IMG/VR virus record: IMGVR_UViG_3300011253_001009 | Span: 1-36,308 of that record | Source: a virus | Strand: one strand, 5' to 3' | DNA: 36,308 nucleotides | In this document: piece by piece, positions 7,189 to 15,027 of the stretch | How the letters are laid out: the number at the start of each line of letters is the position of its first letter | Position numbering within the stretch: the stretch's first letter is position 1 | Made by a program: the position numbers and the translations under genes | Notes under the pieces: model-generated | What the model saw: the letters and a program-made list of their open reading frames with translations, nothing else | Told to the model about the DNA's origin: nothing | Database searches by the model: none

Positions 7189-9564
7189 ATGCCGTTTCCC
7201 ACGCCTTTTGAAGATTGGCTTTATCGGAAAAAGATCACGATCCCCGCCGCAAAGATCGGAGCGGATTTAACCGACTTTCCGGTCACCGTCGATCTTGACG
7301 ACACTGATGTGCAGTCGAAGATCAAGGCATTCGGCGAAGATGTTCGCTTCGGTGATCTGGCGAATACGTCGCTCACCTATGAGTTGCACTCCAATGGCCG
7401 CCGGTTATCGACCGACGGTGTGCATACCTGGTTTAACTATCCGGTGGCAATTTACGATCCCGAAGGTTCGGGTCACTTGTATTGGGGCACCAAAGGGATC
7501 GGCCGCGATGAGTTTGGTCGCGCGTATCATTGGGATCTGAGCGACCATAGTAAAACCTCAGCCGCGCTTGATCATTCGGGCGTCGGGCTCAGCGGTGATG
7601 ATCATGACAACACGGTTGTCATCTTTCGAAGCGATGGGCGGTTAATCGAATTTACACCGCGCCACAACGCCGGCGACACGACGCTCGAATATAGGATCAG
7701 TACGAATCCGCGTGACACGTCGTCATGGGGTGCCGTCAAAACGATTGGCACTTTTAGCGGTGGACCGAATCAATCCTACGTGCAGGCGGTACGCCTAAGC
7801 GCAGAGAATGGCGGTCAAGCTATTTATGTGTGGTCGCGTAACAGCACAACGGACTGGGTCTGGACTAAATCAACCGACGACGGTGAGACCTTTGCCGCCA
7901 TCGCGCCGTTTTGGGTGCCAGGCGCGGGGCATGGCACCCCGTACATGATGCCGGCCGACAACGGTGTCGATCGCATTGATTTTATTTTGTCGACCAATCA
8001 CGGCAACGACGGCAATCAGCATGTCTACGGCATTTACTACGATGGCAGCTGGCGCAACACTGATGGCTCGCTGATCAACGGCGGGGCAATACCGGTCGCG
8101 GGTTTTGCTGAGGTGGACTTTAACGCGTCGTCAACCGTGCGGGACGTGTCGAGCACCTCGGACGGCTTATGGATTGCGGGCGTCGGTTACAACAGTCTAG
8201 GCAATACGTGCGCGATTTTGACCGAATATACCGGCAACGCTGATCCCGCGATTAAGGCGGCGAGCGTCAAGTATGTGTGGGCGGAGTCAAGCACAAGCTG
8301 GTCGACTGAGGACATCACCACCGGCGCGCAGTTGGAAATAACCAATAATCCGTTTTACCCCGGCGGCGGTTGTGTCGATTTTAATGTGCCGAAAGGCGCC
8401 TTGCTGTCAATTGGCAATGAGTCGGCCGGCGAAATGCAGCTGTGGGCAAACAGCGGCGGCGGCTGGGCGAAAACCCTTGATTTAACGAGCGGCACCGACG
8501 GCCCGCAGTTTCGGCCGTTTCCCGTTGCGCACCATCCAGGCGGCGCAGTGGGCGGTCAATTCGTTTGGTGTGCGGGTGGCACGTATGACGACTTTGAAGT
8601 TGCCGGCGCCGAAGTTAATACCGCGCTCTATACCTATCCGGCTATCGATGCACAGGTGCGAACCGCAACGGTCAAAGTGCCAACGGTAACCGCCGCCGCG
8701 GATACGGAATTCTATCTTTATTACGGCAACGCAGCGGCGGCCGACGCACAAGATCCGGCCAACGTCTACGCCGGCGGCCTGCTAATTGTCGACGTCGGTG
8801 ACGGCGTGCTTAAAGATGGTCGCGAAATTAACGACCGCGGCAATGCGCTCGACTTTGTCTTTGCCGGTTACATTGAAAACACCAACGGCGTGATGTCGCC
8901 GACCACATTTTTGCCATCGATCGGCACCAATGCCGTACAAGATACCAATGCACGCATTGAAGGCCCTGCGGTGGATATGTCTGGCCTGTCCGGTTTAACC
9001 ATCGAAGCGATTGCGGCCTATGACTCGACCGGTTCACCCGAGCACACGATTGTCTCGAATTTCGGCAGCGGCACCGGCAGTGCACTACTACGCATAGAAC
9101 CGGCCGACGATTCAGTCGAGACGTTTTTTGTCACCAACAACGGCACCTTGAGCGGATCTTCTGCCGCGGCTGCCGTGCCGGCAAATACTGAGACCTATAT
9201 CGCTTCGGTGATGGACGGCGACGGGGGTGCCAATGCGACCGCGTATGTCCAAACCAACAACAACGCGCGCGCGGTAGTCGGCACCTTAACCGGCACGCGA
9301 TCATTGCACGGCACACCGGCGACTGATCCGGTGCGCATGTTTCGCTGGCCGGAAGCCGATTACTTCAAAGGCAGTCTTGCGTTGCTGCGGATCTGGAATA
9401 GCGCGAAGTCTCAACAATGGTGTGACGCCACTTACCTCAACTTTTATGACGCGGCCTTTTACGCGTTTTCGGCAGAGGAGCCGAGCCCCAGCGGCGCGGC
9501 GGTCCCGCGCACGATGATGAATCAAAACTTAGGCGCGAGCCTGTTTAACGGAACCTTGCAATGA
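7189..9564 (+). CDS. Tail-fibre-like protein: split DUF2341, BNR_4-type propeller, LamG-like end
   Basis: 791 residues. Residues 8-68 ('YRKKITI...DLTDFPVTVDLDDTDV...GEDVRF') match the first half of a DUF2341 domain. Its second half ('VRTATVKVPTVTAAADTEF YLYYGN') appears only at about 477-528. In between lies a beta-propeller with BNR_4 hallmarks: 'HTWFNYPVAIYD' and 'DDHDNTVVIFRSDG...PRHN'. H139 and H159 lie 20 apart, like the catalytic His pair I recall for PL24/PL25 ulvan lyases. Residues about 547-767 resemble a LamG/concanavalin lectin domain. I infer a virion protein that binds and perhaps cleaves an acidic host polysaccharide. The catalytic activity is a hypothesis, and a purely binding propeller is possible. 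It follows the terminator at 7132-7163 and may have its own promoter. Confidence 0.7.
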   Translation: MPFPTPFEDWLYRKKITIPAAKIGADLTDFPVTVDLDDTDVQSKIKAFGEDVRFGDLANTSLTYELHSNGRRLSTDGVHTWFNYPVAIYDPEGSGHLYWGTKGIGRDEFGRAYHWDLSDHSKTSAALDHSGVGLSGDDHDNTVVIFRSDGRLIEFTPRHNAGDTTLEYRISTNPRDTSSWGAVKTIGTFSGGPNQSYVQAVRLSAENGGQAIYVWSRNSTTDWVWTKSTDDGETFAAIAPFWVPGAGHGTPYMMPADNGVDRIDFILSTNHGNDGNQHVYGIYYDGSWRNTDGSLINGGAIPVAGFAEVDFNASSTVRDVSSTSDGLWIAGVGYNSLGNTCAILTEYTGNADPAIKAASVKYVWAESSTSWSTEDITTGAQLEITNNPFYPGGGCVDFNVPKGALLSIGNESAGEMQLWANSGGGWAKTLDLTSGTDGPQFRPFPVAHHPGGAVGGQFVWCAGGTYDDFEVAGAEVNTALYTYPAIDAQVRTATVKVPTVTAAADTEFYLYYGNAAAADAQDPANVYAGGLLIVDVGDGVLKDGREINDRGNALDFVFAGYIENTNGVMSPTTFLPSIGTNAVQDTNARIEGPAVDMSGLSGLTIEAIAAYDSTGSPEHTIVSNFGSGTGSALLRIEPADDSVETFFVTNNGTLSGSSAAAAVPANTETYIASVMDGDGGANATAYVQTNNNARAVVGTLTGTRSLHGTPATDPVRMFRWPEADYFKGSLALLRIWNSAKSQQWCDATYLNFYDAAFYAFSAEEPSPSGAAVPRTMMNQNLGASLFNGTLQ

Positions 9565-10865
9565 GTCACAAACACGCAACGCTAGAAGATACGGTTTATT
9601 TTTGGTTTGGTGCTAACGATACAGCGGGCTCCGGCGACGACGGCGCTGCGGCTGTGTTTGATGTCCGGCTTGCGGGTGCGGCCGCTGCAGCTGCGCCGGT
9701 GTTCAGTGGCGCAGCAACGTTGCTCAGCGACGCGGGTTACACCGACGGCGCCTATGAGATAGCCGTGCCGGCCACCACTGCGAACGGTTTCGCCGCCGAT
9801 ACCGAGTTTGCCGTGTTTTGCACGTTGTTGGTCGATTCACAAAATCCGACGGGCTTTGTCGGCAGCTGTAGATTGACGCCGCTGGCCGAGCAAGCAGCGC
9901 TGACCGCGCTCGACGGCAAGGTCGACCAGGTGCTCACCAACCTGTTGCAGTACGTGCAGTTGATGGTGCGACAAGATAGCGCGATTGCGACCGACAACGC
10001 GGCCGCACTGGCGGCCATCAATGCCGACGGCGGCAGCGGTGCCGGCGCCTTTAGCAACGCCGCCGATGCGTTGGAAGCGTTACGCGACCGCGGTGATGCA
10101 GCGTGGCTGACCGGTGCCGGCGGCTCATCGCCGACGGTTGAGCAGATCCGCGCCGAGATGGATGCGAACAGTACGCAGCTCGCCGCAATCGTGAACGATA
10201 CCGGCACGGCGTTGCCGACAACGCTGGCCGCAATCCTCCTCGACACCGGCACCACGCTCGACAGCAAAGTCGACCAGGTGCTCACCAACCTGTTGCAGTA
10301 CGTGCAGTTGATGGTGCGACAAGATAGCGCGATTGCGACCGACAACGCGGCCGCACTGGCGGCCATCAATGCCGACGGCGGCAGCGGTGCTGGCGCCTTT
10401 AGCAACGCCGCCGATGCGTTGGAAGCGTTACGCGACCGCGGCGATGCAGCGTGGCTGACCGGTGCCGGTGGCTCATCGCCGACGGTTGAACAGATCCGCG
10501 CCGAGATGGATGCGAACAGTACGCAACTCGCCGCAATCGTGAACGATACCGGCACGGCGTTGCCGACAACGCTGGCCGCAATCCTCCTCGACACCGGCAC
10601 CACACTCAACGACAAGCTCGACGCGCTCGTGACCGGTGTGACCTTGAGCGCGGCCAGTGTCGATGCAATCTTAGATGAGGCTGTCGAGGGCACGGTGACG
10701 GTGAGACAGATCTTGATGTTGATCGGCGCGATTGCGGCCGGTAAATCGAGCGGGCATGAAAACGGCTTGCCCGTCTATCGCAACCTGCTCGATACACTGG
10801 ATCGGATCAGCGGCACGACTGACGCCAACAACAACCGCACTGCAGTCACGACGAACCTGACTTAA
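9561..10865 (+). CDS. Fibre or decoration protein with a 116-residue tandem duplication
   Basis: 434 residues. The N-terminal 110 residues form a beta-rich domain ('TLEDTVYFWFGANDTAGSGDDGAAAVFDVRL'). Two almost identical 116-residue repeats follow (from 'KVDQVLTNLLQYVQLMVRQ'), with alternating helix and 'ADALEALRDRGDAAWLTGAGG...TVEQIRAEMDANSTQLAAIV' segments that look trimeric or coiled. This 'W..GAGGSSPTVEQIRAEMD' type of segment is common in phage structural proteins of unknown function. ATG 9561 overlaps the preceding stop in ATGA, so it is co-translated with the lyase-like protein and could anchor it to the virion. Confidence 0.6.
   Translation: MSHKHATLEDTVYFWFGANDTAGSGDDGAAAVFDVRLAGAAAAAAPVFSGAATLLSDAGYTDGAYEIAVPATTANGFAADTEFAVFCTLLVDSQNPTGFVGSCRLTPLAEQAALTALDGKVDQVLTNLLQYVQLMVRQDSAIATDNAAALAAINADGGSGAGAFSNAADALEALRDRGDAAWLTGAGGSSPTVEQIRAEMDANSTQLAAIVNDTGTALPTTLAAILLDTGTTLDSKVDQVLTNLLQYVQLMVRQDSAIATDNAAALAAINADGGSGAGAFSNAADALEALRDRGDAAWLTGAGGSSPTVEQIRAEMDANSTQLAAIVNDTGTALPTTLAAILLDTGTTLNDKLDALVTGVTLSAASVDAILDEAVEGTVTVRQILMLIGAIAAGKSSGHENGLPVYRNLLDTLDRISGTTDANNNRTAVTTNLT
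9921..10610 (+). repeat. Direct tandem repeat, period 348 bp
   Basis: Copy 1 begins at 9921 (GTCGACCAGG) and copy 2 at 10269, an exact period of 348 bases (116 codons). I see about half a dozen single-base differences, nearly all at third positions. This indicates a recent in-frame duplication or recurrent gene conversion. Confidence 0.9.
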
Positions 10866-10867
10866 TC

Positions 10868-11371
10868 ATGTTTGCTCGATCCTATTGGCCGGCCGCGTAC
10901 TGGCCCGACGCTTTTTTCCCGCAAAGCGGTGAGGCGCAACAGTCCGAGCCGGTCGTCGTCTCTGATTGTCGTGTCGCGGTAACCATTCGCGTCGCGCCGC
11001 GCTTAATCACCTCGACGCTCGGCGCGGTGTATGACAATCAACCGGGGGGCACGATGGGCGATGTCGCGTTTCGACTTAACGACAACCGCTTGCGGTTTAC
11101 GGTCACCGATCAGGCGGGTGCGGCAATCAATGACGCGACCTTTGAGCTCACCGATATTTATGACGATTGCGGCGAGACCGTCGGCGGTATGACATTCCCC
11201 GCGGCGCTCGCTTACGTCGCCGGTAGTGCGGGCGAGTATGAGGTCACATTGATCGCCGCGTTGGCCCTGGTCGACAGCATGGAGTATCACGCGACGGTTG
11301 CCGGTGTCGCGAATGGCTACACCGTGCGGCTTGACTATCCGTTTATCGCGCGCGATCGGACGGTCAAGTGA
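10868..11371 (+). CDS. Virion-associated protein with YWP-rich N-terminus
   Basis: 167 residues. The N-terminus 'MFARSYWPAAYWPDAFFP' carries repeated aromatic-Trp-Pro units seen at the start of small phage structural proteins beside fibre genes. The remainder is beta-rich ('RFTVTDQAGAAINDATFELTDIY...YEVTLIAALALVDSMEYHATV'), like an immunoglobulin-type or BppU-like baseplate/fibre domain. Five bases after the duplicated fibre gene and overlapping the connector gene (stop 11371, next start 11368). I cannot assign a precise role. Confidence 0.5.
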   Translation: MFARSYWPAAYWPDAFFPQSGEAQQSEPVVVSDCRVAVTIRVAPRLITSTLGAVYDNQPGGTMGDVAFRLNDNRLRFTVTDQAGAAINDATFELTDIYDDCGETVGGMTFPAALAYVAGSAGEYEVTLIAALALVDSMEYHATVAGVANGYTVRLDYPFIARDRTVK

Positions 11372-11670
11372 GCTACATCGAAAACGTTGCAAATTATTTT
11401 GAGTTTTTGGCCAATGCTCAAGCCGTTTGGTCGCCGCGTGACTATGCTGATGATGAGGGGCACCGCGTTATTTTTAATAACGGGAGCGACCAATTTGCCG
11501 ACGGTCAGATCGAAGCAGCCGATCCGCATATGCTTTATCCCGCAACCTGGTTTGTCGGGCTCAAACGTGACGAGCCGGTTGCGATCGACCGCATCACCTA
11601 CCTGGTGCGCCAGGTGCGCGCACTTGATGACGGCAAACTGATGCGCGCGGAGCTCTATGTCGATGGCTAG
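11368..11670 (+). CDS. Head-tail connector candidate (gpFII position)
   Basis: 100 residues from GTG 11368, overlapping the upstream stop in GTGA. The compact sequence ('RDYADDEGHRVIFNNGSDQFADG...RITYLVRQVRALDDGKLMRAELYVDG') looks like a small beta-barrel. It lies immediately before the tail-terminator-like gene, where lambda-type phages encode the FII-like attachment protein joining capsid connector to tail. Assignment is mostly by size and position. Confidence 0.45.
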   Translation: MSYIENVANYFEFLANAQAVWSPRDYADDEGHRVIFNNGSDQFADGQIEAADPHMLYPATWFVGLKRDEPVAIDRITYLVRQVRALDDGKLMRAELYVDG

Positions 11671-12088
11671 CATTCGGGAGCAATTACTCGTTGCCATCGC
11701 GACAGCGTTGTCGACTGTGCCCGACGTGACGGTCGAGCGGTCTCGCGTGACCGCCGTCGACCTCAAGTCTGAGGGCACGGTGCTGACCGTGATGCCGATC
11801 GCTGAGCAAGTTGTGCAGCGGATCGCCAGCCGTGTGCGTCGTGAGTTGACCATTGAGATCACCGTGCCGGCGCGCGGCAAAGTGCCCGACCAGGCGGCCG
11901 ACGCCACCGCCTCAGCGGTGCACGCCGCTTTGTTTGCTGACTCGCGCTTTGGCGGGCTGGCTTGCGAATTACGTGAGGATTCGCGCGCCTGGTCAATCGA
12001 CCCGGCCGAGCAAAATGTTGTTGTGGTCACGATGGCCTATTTAATTGTTTTTGACACCAGCCTAGCCGACGAATCAGTCGCTAATTGA
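11657..12088 (+). CDS. Tail terminator, gpU-like
   Basis: 143 residues. 'IREQLLVAIATALSTVPDVTVERSR' at the N-terminus, a central strand with 'LTIEITVPARGK', and the C-terminal 'VVVVTMAYLIVFDT' strand follow the pattern of gpU-type minor tail proteins, which cap the tube and bind the head connector. ATG 11657 or 11663 can start the gene, and both overlap the upstream gene. It directly precedes the tube gene, as expected. Confidence 0.6.
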   Translation: MSMASIREQLLVAIATALSTVPDVTVERSRVTAVDLKSEGTVLTVMPIAEQVVQRIASRVRRELTIEITVPARGKVPDQAADATASAVHAALFADSRFGGLACELREDSRAWSIDPAEQNVVVVTMAYLIVFDTSLADESVAN

Positions 12089-12103
12089 TAGAGAGGATTA
12101 ATC

Positions 12104-13054
12104 ATGGTTCAAGCATCCGGCGCTCTCGCCACCGTCATGTATGTCGATGAAGTGACCTATGGTGTCACCCCGGCAAGCCCGTCAATGCACCAGCTGCTCG
12201 CCGCAACGCCGGGTGTCAGTCTTAAAGAAAATATTCAAGAGTTAGTCAGCAATGCGTTGAACGGCTCGCGCTCAATACTGGCCGCCCGTGCCGGCAACCG
12301 CTCGGTCGCGGGCGCGTTACCCGTTGAGCTGCCGATCGAAGGGCTTGGCCGGTTGTTGGTGCACGCGATCGGCCCGGTTGTCACGACCGGCGCCGGTCCC
12401 TATACGCATGTGATCAAGCGCGGCGCGCTGCCGGTCGGGATCTCGTTTGAAATTGGCTATCCCGACATCACTCAATATCAGGTGTTTTCAGGTTGTCGCC
12501 TCGGCGGGCTCAACCTGTCAGTGCCCGATAGCGGCCTGATCACCGGCTCGCTCGATGTCATTGGTCAAGCGGCGTCCGCGTTCACCGGCACACCGCTTGA
12601 TGCTTCGCCGACCGTGCCCGAGCACGATCCCTATGCGGAGATCGACGCGACCTTTGAGGAGGGTGGCGCCGCGTTTAGCAACAAGATGACGGCTTTGACG
12701 ATGGCGTTGACCAATAACTTAGAACCGCGACCGGTCGCCGGCTCGGCGCGCATTGTCTCGGCTAACGCAGGGCGCGGCACGATGCGTGGTCAGATCACCT
12801 CAATCTTTGACAGTCCAGCGTTGATCAACAAAGCACTCGCGGAGACTGAGAGCTCGCTTAAGGCGACGTTCACCCGCGGCGCGAATAGCCTTGAGGTATT
12901 TATGCCAAGCGTCAAATATTTCGGCGACGCCGGCGCCGGTATCGAGACCGATCAAGGGTTACTCGTGACACTCGATTATGTCGCGACCTATGACGTCACC
13001 GAGGCGACCGATATCCGCGTGACGATTGTCAATGACGAATCGGCGATCGGTTGA
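12104..13054 (+). CDS. Major tail tube protein
   Basis: 316 residues with a good ribosome-binding site (GAGAGGA) before ATG 12104. The sequence has the phage tube-protein pattern: 'VTYGVTPASPSMHQLL', 'SLKENIQELVSNALNGSRSILAARAGNRSVAGALPVELPIEGLGRLL', a long central beta segment, and a C-terminal 'GLLVTLDYVATYD' strand. Hexamers would stack to form the long non-contractile tail. The length fits tube proteins carrying an extra domain. The stop overlaps the next ATG. Confidence 0.8.
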   Translation: MVQASGALATVMYVDEVTYGVTPASPSMHQLLAATPGVSLKENIQELVSNALNGSRSILAARAGNRSVAGALPVELPIEGLGRLLVHAIGPVVTTGAGPYTHVIKRGALPVGISFEIGYPDITQYQVFSGCRLGGLNLSVPDSGLITGSLDVIGQAASAFTGTPLDASPTVPEHDPYAEIDATFEEGGAAFSNKMTALTMALTNNLEPRPVAGSARIVSANAGRGTMRGQITSIFDSPALINKALAETESSLKATFTRGANSLEVFMPSVKYFGDAGAGIETDQGLLVTLDYVATYDVTEATDIRVTIVNDESAIG

Positions 13055-13407
13055 TGAGTGGCTCGGAGGAGCCGCGGAAAACACTGAACGAAGCCGATCT
13101 CAACGTTATCGCCGATCGCATCATTGAGCGTTATGAGTCGCACCGCACGGCCGTGCGAGGTGTCGATGCTGAGACGCGCCGACGTCATCACGAGTGGTGG
13201 GAGGCTGAGATCGAACGGCGCGCCGCGCGCGCTGCCTTTTGGCAGGACATCAAAAAGAAGGTGATCGGCTGGGCGGTGATCGGGATATTGGCAGGCGTGA
13301 TCAGCCTGGTCGCGATCATCGGCAATATTCTGCTTGAGTATGTGGTCGATCACATGCAATCAGCGTTAGAGCACCGGGGCAAAAAACTCAATCCAACGGG
13401 TGAGTGA
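13054..13407 (+). CDS. Single-span membrane protein, holin candidate
   Basis: 117 residues from ATG 13054, which overlaps the tube stop (TGATG). The N-terminal two thirds is charged and helical ('NEADLNVIADRIIERYESHRT...RRRHHEWWEAEIERRAARAAF'). A single membrane span follows ('VIGWAVIGILAGVISLVAIIGNILLEYVV', about residues 71-99) with a basic flank. Similar short phage proteins with one span next to spanin genes are annotated as holins or DUF6127-type. It is the first of a run of membrane genes ending in Rz1, so a role in lysis timing is likely but unproven. Confidence 0.5.
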   Translation: MSGSEEPRKTLNEADLNVIADRIIERYESHRTAVRGVDAETRRRHHEWWEAEIERRAARAAFWQDIKKKVIGWAVIGILAGVISLVAIIGNILLEYVVDHMQSALEHRGKKLNPTGE

Positions 13408-13855
13408 GGGCAAGAGCATGGAGGCAATCGAGTGGCTGCTCAGTAACGCACGCCAGGCCTTTGACTTGTTGCGTGAGTACCGCGTCGAGTTTGTGGTGAC
13501 CGGCAACGCGTTGCTCAATCCACTATTCACGGCCTTGGCGGTGCAACGCTTCAAGCGCTTGGCGCCAACGCTGATCGGCCGATTGTTGCGCGATTCTGAG
13601 TTGCGCTTGTTGGCGATGTTGGTCTCGCTCGGTTTGACGGTGATGGTCTGCGGGCAGTGGGCTGGCTTGAGTGTGGGCGATCTGATCGTGTGGGGCGTGT
13701 TGGTGATGCTGGGCTCGCCGCTGCTGTTCAAATGGTATCTAGCGCACTGCAAAGCGAATAAACCCGATCGATATGCGGTGCTGCGCAATAACTTAAGCGA
13801 CCCGATTGCGACGGACACGGTCACCCCTTCAAACGATCCGACGCTCTACCAATGA
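13400..13855 (+). CDS. Two-span membrane protein, second holin candidate
   Basis: 151 residues from GTG 13400, or 145 from ATG 13418. Two or three hydrophobic helices lie at about residues 68-115 ('LRLLAMLVSLGLTVMVCGQW' and 'LIVWGVLVMLGSPLLFKWYL'), preceded by an amphipathic region and followed by a polar tail. Its place between another membrane gene and Rz, with overlapping stops and starts on both sides, supports a holin or antiholin role. The order of these two proteins in lysis cannot be told from sequence. Confidence 0.5.
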   Translation: MSEGKSMEAIEWLLSNARQAFDLLREYRVEFVVTGNALLNPLFTALAVQRFKRLAPTLIGRLLRDSELRLLAMLVSLGLTVMVCGQWAGLSVGDLIVWGVLVMLGSPLLFKWYLAHCKANKPDRYAVLRNNLSDPIATDTVTPSNDPTLYQ

Positions 13856-14340
13856 TGGGCTTGATCTCCTGGGGGCGCTTGATTGCGGCCGGCACCGTAC
13901 TGCTTGCACTGTGGGGCGTGGTCAATTGGATTGATGACTACCTCGCCGAAAAGCAGCAGCTGCGCACCGATCTGACCACCGCGACCATTGAGCTCGCCGA
14001 GGAGAAAACACTGCGCTCTGGCCTCGAGCGTGAGCTTGAGATTGAGCGCGCCTATCAGATCCAACACCGAGACCTGGTTGACCAGGTCAACCGCGAGCTC
14101 AGTGCGCAACGTGAACACATGCGCCTGCAGATCGATCGCTTAACCCTCACCGAACGCGCATCAACGCCGGCCGGCCGCGAAGATCTCGATCGCCGTGCCG
14201 CTGAGCGCACGAGGCAACGCTATGACAACTTTGAGCGTCTATCGAATTGGTCGCAAGTCTATCCGCCTGATCATGACCGCCCTGGTGTTAAGCGCCCCGG
14301 CGCTGATGACCGCCTGCGGGCAACAGCCGACCCGAATTGA
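13852..14340 (+). CDS. i-spanin, Rz-like
   Basis: 162 residues: an N-terminal signal anchor (about residues 5-25, 'ISWGRLIAAGTVLLALWGVV') followed by a long periplasmic coiled coil (about 30-110) and a Pro-rich end. This is the Rz architecture, an inner-membrane protein whose coiled coil meets Rz1 and fuses the two membranes at the end of lysis. The downstream o-spanin starts inside this gene in another frame, which strongly supports the pair. ATG 13852 overlaps the upstream TGA. Confidence 0.75.
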   Translation: MMGLISWGRLIAAGTVLLALWGVVNWIDDYLAEKQQLRTDLTTATIELAEEKTLRSGLERELEIERAYQIQHRDLVDQVNRELSAQREHMRLQIDRLTLTERASTPAGREDLDRRAAERTRQRYDNFERLSNWSQVYPPDHDRPGVKRPGADDRLRATADPN

Positions 14341-14620
14341 CGTCAGTGTCGCCGACCAGGTCGAGCGCCCGCAGATAGATTGTCGACCGTACCCGCAACC
14401 GACCCCGATCGCCGTCGCCGATGTGACGCCGCGGTTTTTGAGCGATGGCGTAGTGCTGAGTCATGCCGACTATTTGACCGTCGCGCAATTGAACCTCGAC
14501 CTTGAGACCTATATGCAACAGACCCGCGCGATCGGGGTGTATTTCGTGCGCTGCCTACACAACTTCAACACCAAAGTGCGCGCCTTGAATGCGCATCAAT
14601 CGAAGGAGATCCCGCCATGA
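14222..14620 (+). CDS. o-spanin, Rz1-like lipoprotein, overlapping Rz
   Basis: 132 residues from ATG 14222, with 14195 or 14273 as alternatives. A basic n-region ('RKSIR') and hydrophobic stretch ('LIMTALVLSAPALMTAC') end at a lipobox-like Cys, so it is a candidate lipoprotein. The mature part is Pro-containing at first ('RPYPQPTPI') and then helical, longer than lambda Rz1 (40 mature residues). The reading frame is shifted relative to Rz and overlaps its last 119 bases, the overlapped spanin arrangement. It would sit in the outer membrane and bind the i-spanin coiled coil. The next gene's ATG (14617) overlaps the stop, with AAGGAGA upstream. Confidence 0.75.
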   Translation: MTTLSVYRIGRKSIRLIMTALVLSAPALMTACGQQPTRIDVSVADQVERPQIDCRPYPQPTPIAVADVTPRFLSDGVVLSHADYLTVAQLNLDLETYMQQTRAIGVYFVRCLHNFNTKVRALNAHQSKEIPP

Positions 14621-15003
14621 GTAAACGCATATTAGAACCATGTCCGGACGTGGGGGCAGGCCTGATCCGAGCATTAGGCGGCGCATTCCTGTTGTTAGCG
14701 GTGTTCGCTGTGCTGTTTGTCGGCCTGATAGCGCTGACGGCCATCACTGCCGAGGCCGCTGACCGTTCGTTGGCCGACCTCGATGTGAGCCCGCGAGACG
14801 TGCGCGCGCATAACCGTGCCGAGCAGCTGACCGCCGCCGCGGCCGGGCTTAGGCTGCCGCCGAGCGACCCGCTAGCGGTGTGTGTCTATTCGGACGCGCC
14901 GATCTGCATGACCCCTGCGCAAGCGACCTATCTGCGCTGCCTGGCCGCGCCGCCGGGTGGCGACGCGAGTCGCTGTTTGGGCCACGGCCCACCGCACAAT
15001 TAA
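14617..15003 (+). CDS. Membrane-anchored hypothetical protein in the lysis cassette
   Basis: 128 residues with a strong ribosome-binding site (AAGGAGA at 14603-14609). One long hydrophobic helix (about residues 15-47, 'LIRALGGAFLLLAVFAVLFVGLIALTAIT') ends in a signal-peptidase-like 'AEAAD'. The rest is a polar domain with Cys residues at about 89, 97 and 108, probably periplasmic. No family recognised. It could be an antiholin or envelope-modifying protein, given its neighbours, or an unrelated extra gene. Confidence 0.5.
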   Translation: MSKRILEPCPDVGAGLIRALGGAFLLLAVFAVLFVGLIALTAITAEAADRSLADLDVSPRDVRAHNRAEQLTAAAAGLRLPPSDPLAVCVYSDAPICMTPAQATYLRCLAAPPGGDASRCLGHGPPHN

Positions 15004-15006
15004 TAG

Positions 15007-15022
15007 TGTTTCTGGAGAAACA
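15007..15022. promoter_or_regulatory. parS-like palindrome, site B, over the tail-chaperone ribosome-binding site
   Basis: TGTTTCTGGAGAAACA in the 24-base gap before the tail chaperone gene. The same GGAG is that gene's ribosome-binding site (GGAG 15014-15017, ATG 15028), so the site doubles as a translation signal. Arms match sites A, C and D. Confidence 0.6.
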
Positions 15023-15027
15023 ACACA

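Noticed and set aside
9752-10693. Reverse-strand 313-codon open frame
   Set aside because: It is the mirror of the duplicated fibre gene: Ser/Ala-rich, repeats follow the forward gene's repeat, and no ribosome-binding site or family match is visible.
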